From Lepas anatifera (lineage: Eukaryota; Arthropoda; Thecostraca; Lepadidae): a stretch of 64,000 bases of DNA. The stretch covers positions 186,001 to 250,000 of the forward strand of contig JAOTON010002091.1 in NCBI GenBank assembly GCA_034440635.1, read 5' to 3'. The notes beneath the pieces were generated by a model. That model had not been told where the DNA came from, did not search any database, and saw nothing but the letters and a program-made list of their open reading frames with translations. Below are positions 49,215-60,709 of this stretch, one piece after another; position 1 is the first letter of the stretch; every line of letters starts with the position of its first letter. The translations under genes were made by a program, and so were the position numbers.

Positions 49215-49405
49215 TATTGCCATGTCCACGAACGTAGAGACTTGTTGGGGCTGGAACCCTTCATGACACTCCCTATGGCTTGGTGACTCGTAGCCGAAGG
49301 CAGACAATTTTTTTCCGGCAGTCGAGTTCATGACTCGCACCAGTGCCACGAACGTAGAGACTTGTTGGGGCTGGAACCCTTCTTGACACTCCCTATGGCC
49401 TGGGC
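49215..49405 (+). repeat. Two ~60-bp units with a 126-bp period in the LTR element interior
   Basis: CACGAACGTAGAGACTTGTT, GGGGCTGGAACCCTTC and TGACACTCCCTATGGC occur at 49219 and again at 49345 with few changes. Confidence 0.85.
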
Positions 49406-50333
49406 TCTTGTGATCAAGACAAATATGCCGTGAACGTAACTGGAATGAGCCAAGCATGACAGAAGAAGTGAAATGGTTATATGATACAGATTTGTTATGA
49501 GTTTGCAGAGCATGGAAAAAGAAGGAAGGAGGAAGGGCTATCGCAAATGACCTGGGTCTGGATAGATGATTAATGATATGGGAAGGATGATGAGTTCAAC
49601 AAAGTTTTCTTAATTTGTTGCACCCTGGAATGGATCTGCAGCTCGACCTTTTTTTTGCTTAATTTGCAATGCGATACATGACATAATTTCTTTTTTTAAC
49701 AAAATAGTCGTCATTCAGTGATAGGTAAGTGTTTACAATCCTCTGCAATACCCATTCTAAGAAATGTTGGCGCAAATGTTCCATTTTGGAAATAAATATC
49801 GAGATATATTTGTCGGAAATTTCACAGTTGCGCTATATTGTCGTAATTAAGCTCTAGATCCTATTTTTTTAGTGTTTTGAAATTTTTGTCGATGTTAAGT
49901 CTTAGATAACAGACGGGTCCGGGGTATTAAAAATAACTAGTCTGGATTGGTTCTTAAGGGATGCAATGCTTGAACTAATTGATCGTCTTTGCTTCAATTT
50001 AAGCTCACCTATCCTAATTGCGATAAAAGGACTTCCTGAAATGCCCGACTAGCTGAAAACTCGGAAGGACCAATTTACGCATGGCTTACGTTAGCGTTTG
50101 ATAAGTAATCCTCGGAGAGGTCCCGAAACGTTCAGGAGCTGAGCCATGGAAAGCAAAGAGCCGTATACAAAACATAAGACCAGAAGATAGAAAAAGACGA
50201 GAGAGTGCATCAAGCACAGAGAAGACAAAGAAAAGAAGACACCCAAGGACCAATAAGGAGGAGAAGTCAAGGATCAAGAAAATCAAGAAGAGATCGTCAT
50301 CGCGGAGCAGTGGCAGCAGCTGAGGCACGACTG

Positions 50334-51480
50334 TCCCGGCTACAGCAGCAGCAGAAGCAGTAGCAGCAGCTGAGGCACGGCCGCCCTGGCTATAGCAGCA
50401 GCAGTAGCAGCAGCTAGGGCACGACTGCCCGGGCTACCGCAGCTGCAGAAGCAGCAACAACAGCAGCTAGGGTACGACCGCCCTGGCCACAGCAGCAGCC
50501 GCAGCAACAACGACTGGGGCACTACCGCTCTGGCCATGGCAACATCAGCTGGGGCAAGACCGCCCTGGGTACAGCAGCAGCAGATGCAGTAGCAGTAGCT
50601 GGGGCACGATCACCCTGGCTACAGCAGCAGCAGAAGCAGCGGCAGTAGCAGCAGCCGGGGCACGACCGCCCTGGCCATGGCAACCGCAACTGGGGCACTA
50701 CCACCCTGGCTACAGTAGCAGCAGCGACAGTAGCTGGGGCAGGGCCGCCCTGGCTGCATCAGCAGCAGCAGCAGGTGGGGTACGACCGTCCTAGCTACAG
50801 CAGCAGCAGCAGCACCTGGGGCACGACCGCCCTGACTTCAGCAGCAGCAGAGGCAGCAGCAGCAGCTGGGGCACGACCGCCCTGGCCATGGCAACAGCAC
50901 CTGGGGCACGACCGCCTTGGCTACAGCAGCAGCAGCAGCAGCTGGGGCACGACCGCCCTGGCTACAGCAGCAGCGGAGGCAGTAGCAGCACCTGGGGCAC
51001 GACCGCCTTGGCTACAGCAGCAGCAGCAGCAGCTGGGGCACGACCGCCCTGGCTACAGCAGCAGCTGGGGCACGACCGCCCTGGCTACAGCAGCAGCGGA
51101 GGCAGTATCAGCACCTGGGGCACGACCGCCTTGGCTACAGCAGCAGCAGCAGCAGCTGGGGCACGACCGCCCTGGCTACAGCAGCAGCGGGGCACGACTA
51201 CCCTGGCTACAGCAGCAGCAGAGGCAGTAGCAGCAGCTGGGGCACGACCGCCCTGGCTACAGCAGCAGCGGAAGCAGTAGCAGCAGCTGGGGCACGACCG
51301 CCCTGGCTACAGCAGCAGCAGCCACAGTAGCTGGGACACATCCGCTCTGGCTACAGCAGCAGCAGAGGCAGTAGCAGCAGCTAGGGCACGACCGCCCTGG
51401 CTACAGCAGCAGCAGCGACAGTAGCTGGGGAACGACCGCCCTGGCTACAGCAGCAGCAGCGACAGTAGCTGGGGCACGAT
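50334..51480 (+). repeat. GCAGCAGC-rich minisatellite in the LTR element interior
   Basis: Units such as GCTGGGGCACGACCGCCCTG plus GCTACAGCAGCAGCAG repeat about 25 times. Units vary in length, so reading passes through all three frames without stops; the frames at 50775-51230 and 50888-51280 cycle through the same three peptide flavours. Upstream (50105-50327) a short basic frame without ATG reads RPEDRKRRESASSTEKTKKR and ends at the array. I do not take it as Gag. Confidence 0.9.
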
Positions 51481-52229
51481 CATCCTGGCCATGGCAACAG
51501 CAGCAGAAGCTGGGGCACTACTGCGCACTGCTCTGGTGGCGGCGGCGGCAAGCAGTCCGCGGGGACGTCTGCCGTCATCGGGTAACAGAGTGGTTAGGAT
51601 TATGGTGGAGAAGGCGACGCGGTTGAAAGTAATTCCAGGATTGTCCATCCTCCGGAATAGTGTTTTAATCTGTCTTTGCGCACAGTGCTACATTGTGTTC
51701 CCTAGGGTGCTGGTGAACTGTAACAGGTAATTTCTTTCAGTAAAGCGGTTTTATTCGGTTCGATTTTAATATCATTCGATTAGTCAAGCCAAGTTGTATT
51801 GAGCAAAGCTTCGTTAGCAGGGCTAGACATATAAAAGTCAGTTCTTTCATGTTCTTTGTTCAATGTATTTCTAAATTTCATTTGTGGTGGTCGTAGTTCA
51901 TTGCTCTCTACCTCCTTTACATACCTTTTAAGATTTGTATAGGAAGAGGCAGAGGTGGAGACGCTAGCCATGCTCCTGCAGCGTGGTTCTGAATTGGCTC
52001 AACCTACTGCCTAATGGTTCGATGACTAAGCGTTTTTCATGGTTTGTTCTGGCAATATCCAAATGATTGTTTCAGGGGAAGATAAGTGGTGTTCGCCGTG
52101 GTCGGGTCTTATGTAGTTTCCAGGATTAAACTTTGCTTTTCAAGTGCATTTTCAAATGTTTGCTAGCAATGTTTGTCAGTTTGTTGGAAGTTTCAATTAC
52201 GTTACCATTCTGAGGTAAAGGTTAAATTT

Positions 52230-52270
52230 TAAGGTCACGGGGACGTGACCAAAGAAAACGGTGAATGAAA
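52230..52270 (+). promoter_or_regulatory. Possible polypurine tract region
   Basis: Just before the 3' LTR the + strand is purine-rich (CCAAAGAAAACGGTGAATGAAA in part), preceded by the small hairpin GGTCAC/GTGACC. The tract is not clean, so this is a weak call based on position. Confidence 0.4.
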
Positions 52271-54727
52271 TGTAACGGGTTACATTTTTAACTAGTTCCC
52301 GGTTGTTCTGGAGAGGTAAAAAACAACCTTAAAACCAAACATCCTACCAAAAATCCTTGTGGGCCTACTTCGACACCGTCGACAGAAGAAAAATCTCATA
52401 CAGAGCACGTGGTGTGATGTGAGCCCGACTGCCAGGGATGGTCACGTGCCTACCAGCCATGTGGCTGAGGCGCGTGACAACCCCGTGACCAGGCCACATG
52501 ACCGGAAGAGAAAGAGAGGAGGGGGTACCGTCGAGAGAAGAGGGCAGTCGCGCTGGAAGTGGCGGAAAGGCAGGAAGTGAGCCAAATCAGGAAGAGGATG
52601 AAATTCGGAACACAAGGAGCAGGCGGAAAAGAAGAGACAGTCGGGTGAAGAGGGCTAGGAATGCCGGAAGCAGTCGAAGATAAAGAAAGCAGCGGCAGAA
52701 GAAATCAAGAGGCAGAAAACAAACAAAGGATGAAGCGGATGGAGAATTCAGATGGGAAGAGAGAGAAATTAAGATGGGAGTGAAGATTTGGAACTAAAGA
52801 ACTTGAGATCCAGGAAAAGACAGGAGGAACGGAGGAAACAAAAGTTCGAGATGGAAGTGAGTGGGAAGCCAATCGGGAAGGCCTGCAATGCAGAACAAAG
52901 CTAAATCGGAAAGAAACCCTGGTTTTCCAGTTATGTAAGTACCCTTCGAGAAATCCCCCTCCGGATTAATCCCTTCCCCAACCGAAAAATGCACCCCCTT
53001 TTAAAAAAACGATATCTTCCCAGGGCAACGGACTAAGAAAAATGTAACCCGAAAACGCGTGAAACCAAAAAACATGGTAGGCAAAAGTAATCGCTCTGGC
53101 CGTTTTTGACTCCCCTCAAATAGTTTCCAGTATGGCGCCGACGCTTTTTTTTCTTAGGTATTCCTTTGGTATTGTTTTGCGTGTGTATGTGAGTGCGTAT
53201 CGCTAGCATGTGTGTATGTGTGCATGTGCGTGTGTCGCGTATAAAGGAGCAGATAGAGGGGTAACAGGGGGGGAGAAATTAATTGTGTTTCCCGGTAATT
53301 TGCTTTGGGGGGGGGCAAGCTAGCTTCAATCTGCCTGTCACGAAACTTTAAGTCGTAACGCTCCGTTTTGATGGAAAATATAATTGCATATGGACCCTGT
53401 GACTGTGACTCTGGGACTCCGAGACCATGCACGCACCAGAATGATAGCAGGACGTGGCGGGAATCATCCAACCTCAGAGCAGCCAGGTTTCAGAGGAATC
53501 GTATCCCCTGGCACTTCACCTTTTTTATCTGATGCAGCTTTCAACCAGAGGCGTCAGTCAACATACACACTTTTTTCTACCTTTTGTTGGGTTCACCCCT
53601 AATTTCGTGTAAATATGAATCGTTCGTATACCGCGGCTATTAAGATATTGAATTACCAAATAGACTACACCAGCAAACGAGTATAGACCCGGATAGAAAT
53701 GAACATGTAAAATGAGGATCGACGTTCTGTTAGCCGTACCCTTGTGTACAGCGTGTCTGTGGGCAACGGCGGATGGGTCATCTTCGGAAGGGACGCAAAC
53801 GCGTTTTTTCCAATGTTTAATCACCCGACTCCGAATCAGCCCGAGGCGCGGGCTGGGCTCTAGGGTGTCCCTGCTCAGCAGAGGCGGTTGATGTGGTTCT
53901 GAAGGTGGGTGGGTTATGCCCGCCTAGTGCCTCAAATAGAGTAGTTGAAAGGATACCGGGGTAAGGCCGGAGGTGCACCCGAGGAGAACCTCATTAGTTT
54001 GAGAGATCGCCCAGATCCCATAAGGCGAGAGTCGCAGGGAGGGCAGAGGCACTGATTCCTAAGAAACCGATCTAACCGTCTCCGCTCAGCATATTGACGA
54101 CCTAAAACCCAGCCAATGACCTCATCGCGCATGATACATTGCGCTTATTGGAGGGGATGGGGCAAAATTGGCTGATTAGTGGCGGGCGCTCGAATCCCCT
54201 ATTATCTTTTCCAAATTCTCTGGCCTAAGACAGCGAGGGGGGGTAATTGTAATTCTATGTGTTATGTTTTGGACTTAGTCGGTATGCAGAGTTTTTCTAA
54301 TCAGTTGAGCAACATTGGAGGGAGGGGTAGTCTAAACGGGAGGGTCTCGCGCTTTTTCAAGTAGATTTCAAGGGGGACATGTGACTTTTTTTAAGTGACG
54401 AAATTTTGACTGTTCTGTTTATGACTCAAGTGACGAGGGTAGTTTTAAGAACCAATGGTTTTTTCGCGAGAAAAACTGCTCAAATGCTTAGATCACACTA
54501 TAGCCGGCCGAAAATTTAAAAGAGAAATACTGACATTGCAGAGGGGGACGAGAGCGAAAAATTTAGTCACCCACGCGGGGGCCAGACCCACCACCTATAT
54601 GATGACCCAGAATTGACCCGCCTCATAGAGAGCAAGCTGTATTTAACATCGCCGGGACAGCCTCTGCTCTCAATATAAATATTTGTTTGTTGTGTGGGCT
54701 CCTTTTAAAAAGAAAGGGCCCATTACA
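52271..54727 (+). repeat. 3' LTR (2,457 bp)
   Basis: Near-identical to 46380-48837. Visible differences are mostly homopolymer lengths plus ATCATC/ATCTTC and CGCCCC/CGCTCC substitutions. Confidence 0.92.
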
Positions 54728-54734
54728 TAAGTCT

Positions 54735-55510
54735 AACAGCTAAAATTTTTATGTGGTTGTTTAGCCTGAAGAATTGTCTATGTATGGTCCATGTTTCAAC
54801 TGGATGTCTCCGAAAGGAACTTGCTACGAGCCCATCCAAAATAAAATGTCACGTGCGTACTCTTGCCGGAGTGGGTCGGTAAGAGTACGCAAGAAAGGAA
54901 GCTGGAGTACGCATTGATACCCCGCTGTGCTTTAGGTGCATAGGGCATGTCGCGATTTTTTTGTCGCCAAACTAGGCGATTGCATGATTTTATATCATTC
55001 TGAATATACAAGAACTATGTTGCAACGTTTGGCTTTCCAAATATGAGTTACGGACTCTGGTCCGAGTGAAAATTAAATTTTCCTATCTCTTAAGCATGCG
55101 CACTCTTGCCCAATGGTCTACTGCGTACTCTTGCCGGACATGCTCCCTTGGGAAGAAAGTCTTCATAAAAGTTTTGGCAGGCATTTTAGCGTGAGCTCCG
55201 GTTCTGGAGCACATTCCTAGCTCAGCCTTCTTACTAATGACAGACCGCAATACAATACTTGTGATAATAGAAGCATGGTCTACAAGTTTACCCAGTCAAG
55301 AAATATTACTTCAAGGGTGCCCAAAAATTTATTTTGCTCTGTACTCCCGTGGAAAGAACAGGAGCACGTTGAATTTTTGGTGTGCAGCCTAGGCACTGAC
55401 CCTGCTTTTTTATACCAGGGTATCCACCATCTCAGTGGTTGCTAAGTAACCAAAACAGCTGCTGCGTACTCTTATCTCCTGCGTACTCTTACCCGCTCTT
55501 ACCCTATTCG
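54735..55510. repeat. Right remnant of the split repeat, with GCGTACTCTTGCC motifs
   Basis: GCGTACTCTTGCC or its complement occurs near 54855, 54892 (partial), 55129, 55465 and 55483, with a variant GCGCACTCTTGCC near 55098. Spacing is irregular. The same motif at 46330 shows that the LTR element landed in this repeat. Element type unknown. Confidence 0.55.
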
Positions 55511-56265
55511 TAATTTCTTTTCTCTTCAGTCCTCTTCATGTCCTCACTTATTAGGCCGGTTGATTAGGCAAAGCTTTTCAGGATACATTTGTGATAAGGA
55601 TCACAAATGGATCAATCACCGGGAAGAAAAACAAGTGTTTACAGCTGTTTACATTATCCAGGGAAAACCTCACCTTTCATGCACCAGCTATTCATGAGTC
55701 TAATAAAGAAATGAGTTTAGAATTTGGATGCACACAGGTTTTACAGAACACTTGGTAACTATGGAGCCCTATTTCATCCGCGACTTGCACCAAACGCACT
55801 GAAATATTCTTCCTTCCTTTTCTTCCTTTCTTAACTGATATTATTTCGTTGAGTTTTTCACTTTTTCATAGAAGCGTTCTCCAGGAGGTTCGCTCTTATA
55901 ATAATGCCTCGCGTGGTTCGAGAGGAAATCAAACAATATTATCCAAAATTCCACACTGGTAAAATGTCTGGATTCTCAATTTTTTCCAAATCTTCAAACT
56001 TCTTTCATCTTATTCTTTATGATATGCTGATTAAAGCAGCATAAATTTGTGATTGTTTGAAATAAAATAAAATTACCTCAATGTAGTGCCCACTTATGAC
56101 CAGCAAAACTTCGTTATAAACGGAAAATTAGCCTCTTTTCAGTAGCCTGAAAAAATACGTCTTACCCCTACAAAGCATTGACACAGGATCAAATCAAATG
56201 AAAGCCAGTGACAAGACATGCACAATGACGTTTTTCAGCGCTCTAGCTGGATTATGTCAAAAGCT
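55511..56265. other. No supported gene
   Basis: A short frame from ATG at 55904 (MPRVVREEIKQYYPKF) ends near a weak donor, GTAAAATG. There is no second exon and no motif, so I leave it unassigned. Confidence 0.3.
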
Positions 56266-56269
56266 ATCG

Positions 56270-56786
56270 TCAAAATACTCTTATTGTCCCCTGAAGGCCT
56301 GTGATGACCTCATATAGGTCAAAGGAAAAATATCGCCCTGGGATCCGTGCAAGGTTGTCCGAGAACGCTTTTCTGAACAGTCTGAGCATTTGCAATCATG
56401 TTTACGACTTTTAGATCATAAGACAGCTTTTTCCCATGCTTTTTAAATGGAAGACGTCACCTCGTAACCTGACCTCAGGTCATGAAATCGAAAATCCCAG
56501 AGACACATTTTGTGGACCCTGGAGGGGCCATTAAGCGTAGGAAGTTTCAAATAGATCGGCCTAGAAATGTAGCTATGGTAGGCTCAAAAGTTGAAGTGAG
56601 GTGACCTTGGCTGACCTCACCTGGTGACCTGACCTTGAGTGACTCGGAGTAGAAAATATTAGGGATGGTAGAAAAATGATGGGGCCAGAGATAGAGCCCT
56701 CAGCCGTGGTGCTGCGCCTCGTTTTTTTTTGTTGTTCCAAAAAAAAACACCTTAGGGGCATCGATGGACCCCGTGTGGGGCAAGGG
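56270..56786 (+). mobile_element. Right part of an AGGTCA-rich TTAA element (D)
   Basis: TTAA follows at 56787-56790. The end reversed is CCCTTGCCCCACACGGGG, akin to element A. The interior GACCTCAGGTCATGAAATCG, then CGAAAATCCCAGAGACACAT, parallels elements A and B. The left end is lost. Confidence 0.65.
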
Positions 56787-56799
56787 TTAAATCACTAAT

Positions 56800-57840
56800 G
56801 GTACGCTGTGCAATTGGAAAAAGGAGTTGCTAAGTTGAAATGTTTGTTAGACCTGCTTAATTCTGTATTTCGAAAACGTGTAGTTTGCATTTAGACCATG
56901 CATCCGGAATCTCTTCACCGTCATGCACCTTGCATGACGGTGACAAATGTCTCACCTACCCCGGTCACGTTGCTCAGCTGAAGGATAAGAGCGACCGGAG
57001 AGTCCGTGAACATGTCGTGCATAATACACGTATTTATTTATTTATTCATACATTTTACTTCATCAGACCACCCCACAAAATACATGTGGCTATTCTTAGC
57101 CTGGGACTCACTTACACATAGGATTATTGCGCTAGATTGACCGATTACATCTCAATGTTAGGTGCACAGAGTCGTTTTATATCGTAATTCTTAAGTCTAC
57201 CGTAACCATGCTTGCGCAGGGGGCTGTTCTTTCTCGCTTTTTGGTTCGCTTGAATAGCTGTTTTCCGATCGGGGTCAACAAGCATTTTGAATTTAAATCC
57301 TTGATGACAGACCAAAATCACTAAACAGCTGAGTGCGTAAGTAGACGCCCCGCAGGATGTAAAGCCAGGTAGAATGCAGCAGACGTTGCACTGTCCGGAA
57401 GTAGCGGTCTTTTAAAATGTTCTGAATATCACAAGAAGACTTAAAATGCGTATCAGAAGCCATATGATGTTCATTGAGACAAATGTCATCGAACTAAGCG
57501 TTACCAAGAACGGAAATTAAAACTCCAGCTTTGACAAAAAGACCAGAAATAAACAGAGCCGACGCGAGCAGTCACACATACGGCACCGCCCAGCGAAAGC
57601 TCTGTTATATAGCCTTGTCCTTCATTCCATTGACGTGGTGCATTTCCACTCGTATCGTGTTGTGCAACCAGTTTCACTTAGCAAAACTATGTTCTGGTAA
57701 GACTTGATTGACACTGCTGGATGTTCATGTTCATCTGGGTGCCGTGAAAGGAATAAATATTCATTCCAAACAGGCTGCTGTCATATGTTGCAAAGATGCT
57801 GAGATGGCCGCGGGTCAGGCTGTACACTAGAAAGCTCATG
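56800..57840. other. Upstream region of the cysteine-rich gene
   Basis: No gene recognised. The 78-codon frame at 56885-57121 contains low-complexity TATTTATTTATTTATTC sequence and no motif. Confidence 0.4.
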
Positions 57841-57844
57841 TGGC

Positions 57845-57852
57845 TATAAATA
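57845..57852 (+). promoter_or_regulatory. TATA box of the cysteine-rich gene
   Basis: TATAAATA lies 98 bases before the ATG at 57950, leaving room for a start site near 57875 and a leader of about 75 bases. Confidence 0.6.
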
Positions 57853-57949
57853 TCTTCCAATGTAGTTTAAGCTCATACTGCCTTTACACTTCTCCCGGCA
57901 CTGTGCATCGTAGGAACTCCACGACTTCTCATCTGACAAGAAAAAAATC

Positions 57950-58489
57950 ATGAGGTTCATGGTGGTGGTTATTGTGGCATTCGGAGTAATGACCCGTTTG
58001 AATTCATCTGGCGCACAAGAAGACTCTGAACAGCCGTCTCCAAGGCCTGGCCGCCTATTCAATTTCTTCGACGGCAATAAACTTCTGAGGAAGCTACACG
58101 CACTCATTGTATGCACCTCTGCTGCCCTGCTGGGAAAGGGACAAGACACTGCCACCACCACCGCCCGTCCAGTGCAATCCTCAACTTCGCCAACAACGTG
58201 TCCAACCTCTCCAGAGCCAACAACGTGTCCAACGTGTCCAATGTGTCCAGCCTGTCCTCCGCCGCCTGCCAAGGTCAACATGTGTACCACAGTGGGGAGT
58301 ATTTCTGGCGAGGAGTGCCCTGCAGGACAGTACTGTGCCCCTGCCCGTCCCGCCGCAAAAGGTGGTGGTCAACTCCCAATGCGGTGCACCGACCGCAAGC
58401 CAGTGTTTTCATTTTGTGAGGAATCGTACGAGTGCATATCTGTTATTTGTATGTCGTTTGAAGGCCTTGCCATTTGTGTGGACTCCTGA
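57950..58489 (+). CDS. Secreted cysteine-rich protein, 179 aa
   Basis: Single uninterrupted frame. Residues 1-22 (MRFMVVVIVAFG core) look like a signal peptide. A basic/hydrophobic stretch follows (LLRKLHALIVCTSAALLG), then a Thr/Pro/Cys linker (about residues 72-107, with CPTCPMCPACPPPP). The C-terminal domain has eight cysteines with spacing C-10-C-5-C-16-C-9-C-5-C-4-C-8-C and the phrase ECPAGQYC. The ECPxGxYC element and C-terminal CxxxxxC-4-C-8-C recall Dickkopf/colipase or EB-type disulfide domains, but this is resemblance only. The start has a fair context (AAAATCATGAG) and a TATA box upstream. Function unknown; it probably acts outside the cell. Confidence 0.8.
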   Translation: MRFMVVVIVAFGVMTRLNSSGAQEDSEQPSPRPGRLFNFFDGNKLLRKLHALIVCTSAALLGKGQDTATTTARPVQSSTSPTTCPTSPEPTTCPTCPMCPACPPPPAKVNMCTTVGSISGEECPAGQYCAPARPAAKGGGQLPMRCTDRKPVFSFCEESYECISVICMSFEGLAICVDS

Positions 58490-58856
58490 GACTTACCTGT
58501 TCCCCATTAAGCCATAACTAAAGCACCACGCTGTGAAAGGTAATTGCCACGCTATGCCACCTGTGCGGTGGGATTTTTGTCTGGTCATGTCAAAGGCTGG
58601 CCCGGTGGGAGAGCGAAGAGAGTTTCTAAGCCGTTTATGCAGTTGTATCTAGTCCTGACTGATTTGGAGGGAGATAAACCGTCACATATTCCGTCAGTGT
58701 CTCATTTCAAGCCTTACAAAACACGCGCAGTAGAGGGGGTCCCAAAGTGCACCACACCGAGGTTTCCAAGGTGGCCGGAGAACCTTCCGCCGCTTGAACT
58801 CGCTATTTACCTACTTATGAGGAATTTATTAACGCGCAGATTGGTGACATAGTCAC
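58490..58856 (+). other. 3' flank and spacer before the decayed copy
   Basis: No AATAAA is seen close by. A frame at 58544-58852 is open but unlike any family. Parts near 58510-58620 resemble 59080-59190, showing the duplication included 3' flanking sequence. Confidence 0.4.
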
Positions 58857-59038
58857 CAATCCAATGTCCAATGTGTCCAGAGCGTTGCCAACGGCAACAT
58901 TTGTACCACAGCGGGGAGTATTTCTGGCGAGGAGTGCCCTGCAGGACAGTACTGTGCCCAATGCGGTGCGCCGACCGCAAGACAAAGTCTTCACCTTGTC
59001 AGGAATCGTACGAGTACATTGCTTTTGATTAAAGCGTA
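58857..59038 (+). pseudogene. Decayed tandem copy of the cysteine-rich protein gene
   Basis: Closely matches 58220-58500 of the intact gene. The ICTTAGSISGEECPAGQYCA part keeps its frame. A 37-base stretch between the third and fourth cysteines is missing at a CCC microhomology, shifting frame and losing the remaining cysteines. The signal peptide and first half are absent, so it cannot make a similar product. Confidence 0.85.
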
Positions 59039-59039
59039 A

Positions 59040-60205
59040 GGTTTGGCTTTTGTATTTAGTCCTGAGGCATACCTTACCCATGTCTAGCCAAAACTAAGAA
59101 GCCATGTTATGAAGCGTAGCTGTCGCACTGTGTCACCTGGCATGTGATTTCTTTGGTCCGCGGCCCTGCTGGAAGGGAAGAGTGATTATTTTCTATGAAG
59201 CATGGCGTATAAATACGAGCCTAACCGTAGCCAATTTGTTGTGCAAATAATTGGTTACATTTTCCATCTCTTATTTGAAGCCTTGTACATGTCCATACAT
59301 ACATACTTCATTCAGTTCCTTTAAAGAGAATGCACCACTTTGTTGAAATTCAAAGAAGTATTAAGGATAGCATAAATCTGAAAATCTTGAAACTACTTTT
59401 TTCCTCCTTCAACCACTCAGAATAAAAATATCGCCTTTTTCGTGTTACTCTGAGTTGACCTAAAAATTGCGTGTAATTGCAATGCTGGCCGCTAGGGTGT
59501 CGCTCGCGCCACGTAATGTGGCAGTGAGCGTTGTCATTTTTAATTTATTATGTTGCCTGCGTGGAAGTGGGAACTAAAACAAATTAAATTGCTACAACCA
59601 GATGTGGAGAACGTCTTCCTGGGCCCCATTTCATAAAAGGTGTAACTTACGCTAATGGCGTAGAAGTGGCATAATATGTACAAGGTAGAAAGGGAATATT
59701 ACACCAAAAGTTTGTTTCATGAAAATGCAGCGTAAAATACAGCTACCTCCAACGATACGCTGGTGTAAACAAAGCTACACTGGAATGCAGTGTAAAATAT
59801 TCACCATCCTGTTATATATATATATCAAACATACACATTGAGTGTATAAAGCACACCTGAAAAGCCAACCCAAAACTAGCAGCGTAACTTGGTATCAGCA
59901 AATTATGCAAAACGAAAACAATATATAGTTTATTCTGAAATTTTCAACTTCAGGCAAAACTATTGTTGTGAAGAACACAAAGAGTCGTGAAAAATGTAAA
60001 ATTAAGTTGAAGGCGTTTAAGTTGTCCCCTGTATAATATTAAAGTGAGAGTTACTCATGTCAAAATGAGCCGATATATATGTAGAGTTCTATTGCAAACA
60101 AAAAAGGATCATTAAAAATGTAAAAATAGACATGAGGGTGCAAGTTTTCCCTGCTTAATATCAAAGTGACTGTTATTCATGTGAAAATGAGCCGATGGCA
60201 ACTTT
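59040..60205. other. No supported gene
   Basis: GGGCCCCATTTCATAAAAGG near 59620 looks like a MITE-type start, but no matching end was found. TATAAATA at 59210 has no convincing gene after it. A short AT run lies near 59814. Confidence 0.35.
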
Positions 60206-60235
60206 TTCAATGCTCAGTCAATAACCGTAAAAAAC

Positions 60236-60640
60236 AAAAACAAACATCTGGGAATCATTCTATCAACTGACTTAAGATTTGAAAAACATGTGAATCATAC
60301 AGTGAAAAAGTTATAACAACTCTTAGATCGCTTTATCCAGTCACCCCCTTTTGTCCATACATCCAGCTCAGACTTATGAGACGTACGTGCTGCCTCATTT
60401 CGATTACACTGATATAATATATGACGGACTCCTGACAGTTGACGGCTCAGAACGACCAGAGAGACTCCAAAACCGGGCAGCCAGACTTCTGACTTCGACT
60501 CTAACGAGGACCCCGACATATTTTTTTAAAATAAAGTTTGCCCAATTTGATGACGCCGGCAATACTTTGCGCATCCAGCATGCGACATCTAGATACTTAC
60601 AGATGACAGCCCAATGTTCGTTTGCTTGTACTCTGAATGG
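60236..60640 (+). pseudogene. LINE reverse transcriptase, C-terminal fragment
   Basis: HLGIILSTDLRFEKHV matches the thumb 'LGV.LD..L.F..H' block of non-LTR reverse transcriptases and is followed by a stop. In another frame, TYVLPHFDYTDIIYD and then ERLQNRAARLLTS match the downstream '..RP.LDY...V(I/W)......LE..Q..A.R' block. Stops and a frameshift make it a dead relic. It ends near 60705 in sequence resembling a hAT terminus (GGGCGCAGCCAG). Confidence 0.8.
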
Positions 60641-60709
60641 TTATTGTTGCCCATCTCATGGTAGGGAAATGAGGCCACCGAACAGTAGGTTTATGCAAGG
60701 GCGCAGCCA

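Larger units (their letters stand above)
46380..54727 (+). mobile_element. Non-autonomous LTR retrotransposon with 2.46-kb LTRs
   Basis: Two nearly identical direct repeats (46380-48837 and 52271-54727) begin TGTAACGGG and end CCCATTACA, giving the TG...CA rule. A TAAG duplication lies at 46376-46379 and 54728-54731. Six bases after the 5' LTR stands TGGCGCCCGTAACGTGGGG, close to the tRNA-Lys primer site TGGCGCCCAACGTGGGGC. By eye the LTRs differ by about two substitutions and some eight homopolymer-length changes, so insertion is recent. The 3.4-kb interior has no gag, protease, reverse transcriptase or integrase. This fits a LARD-type element mobilised in trans, with a gypsy-like partner inferred from the primer site. 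Confidence 0.92.

Noticed and set aside
50775..51280. Gln/Ala/Ser-rich frames as Gag of the LTR element
   Set aside because: They cycle through all frames with the repeat and have no capsid or zinc-knuckle motif.
55904..55965. A first exon starting MPRVVREEIKQYYPKF
   Set aside because: The donor is weak, no acceptor exon was found, and there is no promoter signal.
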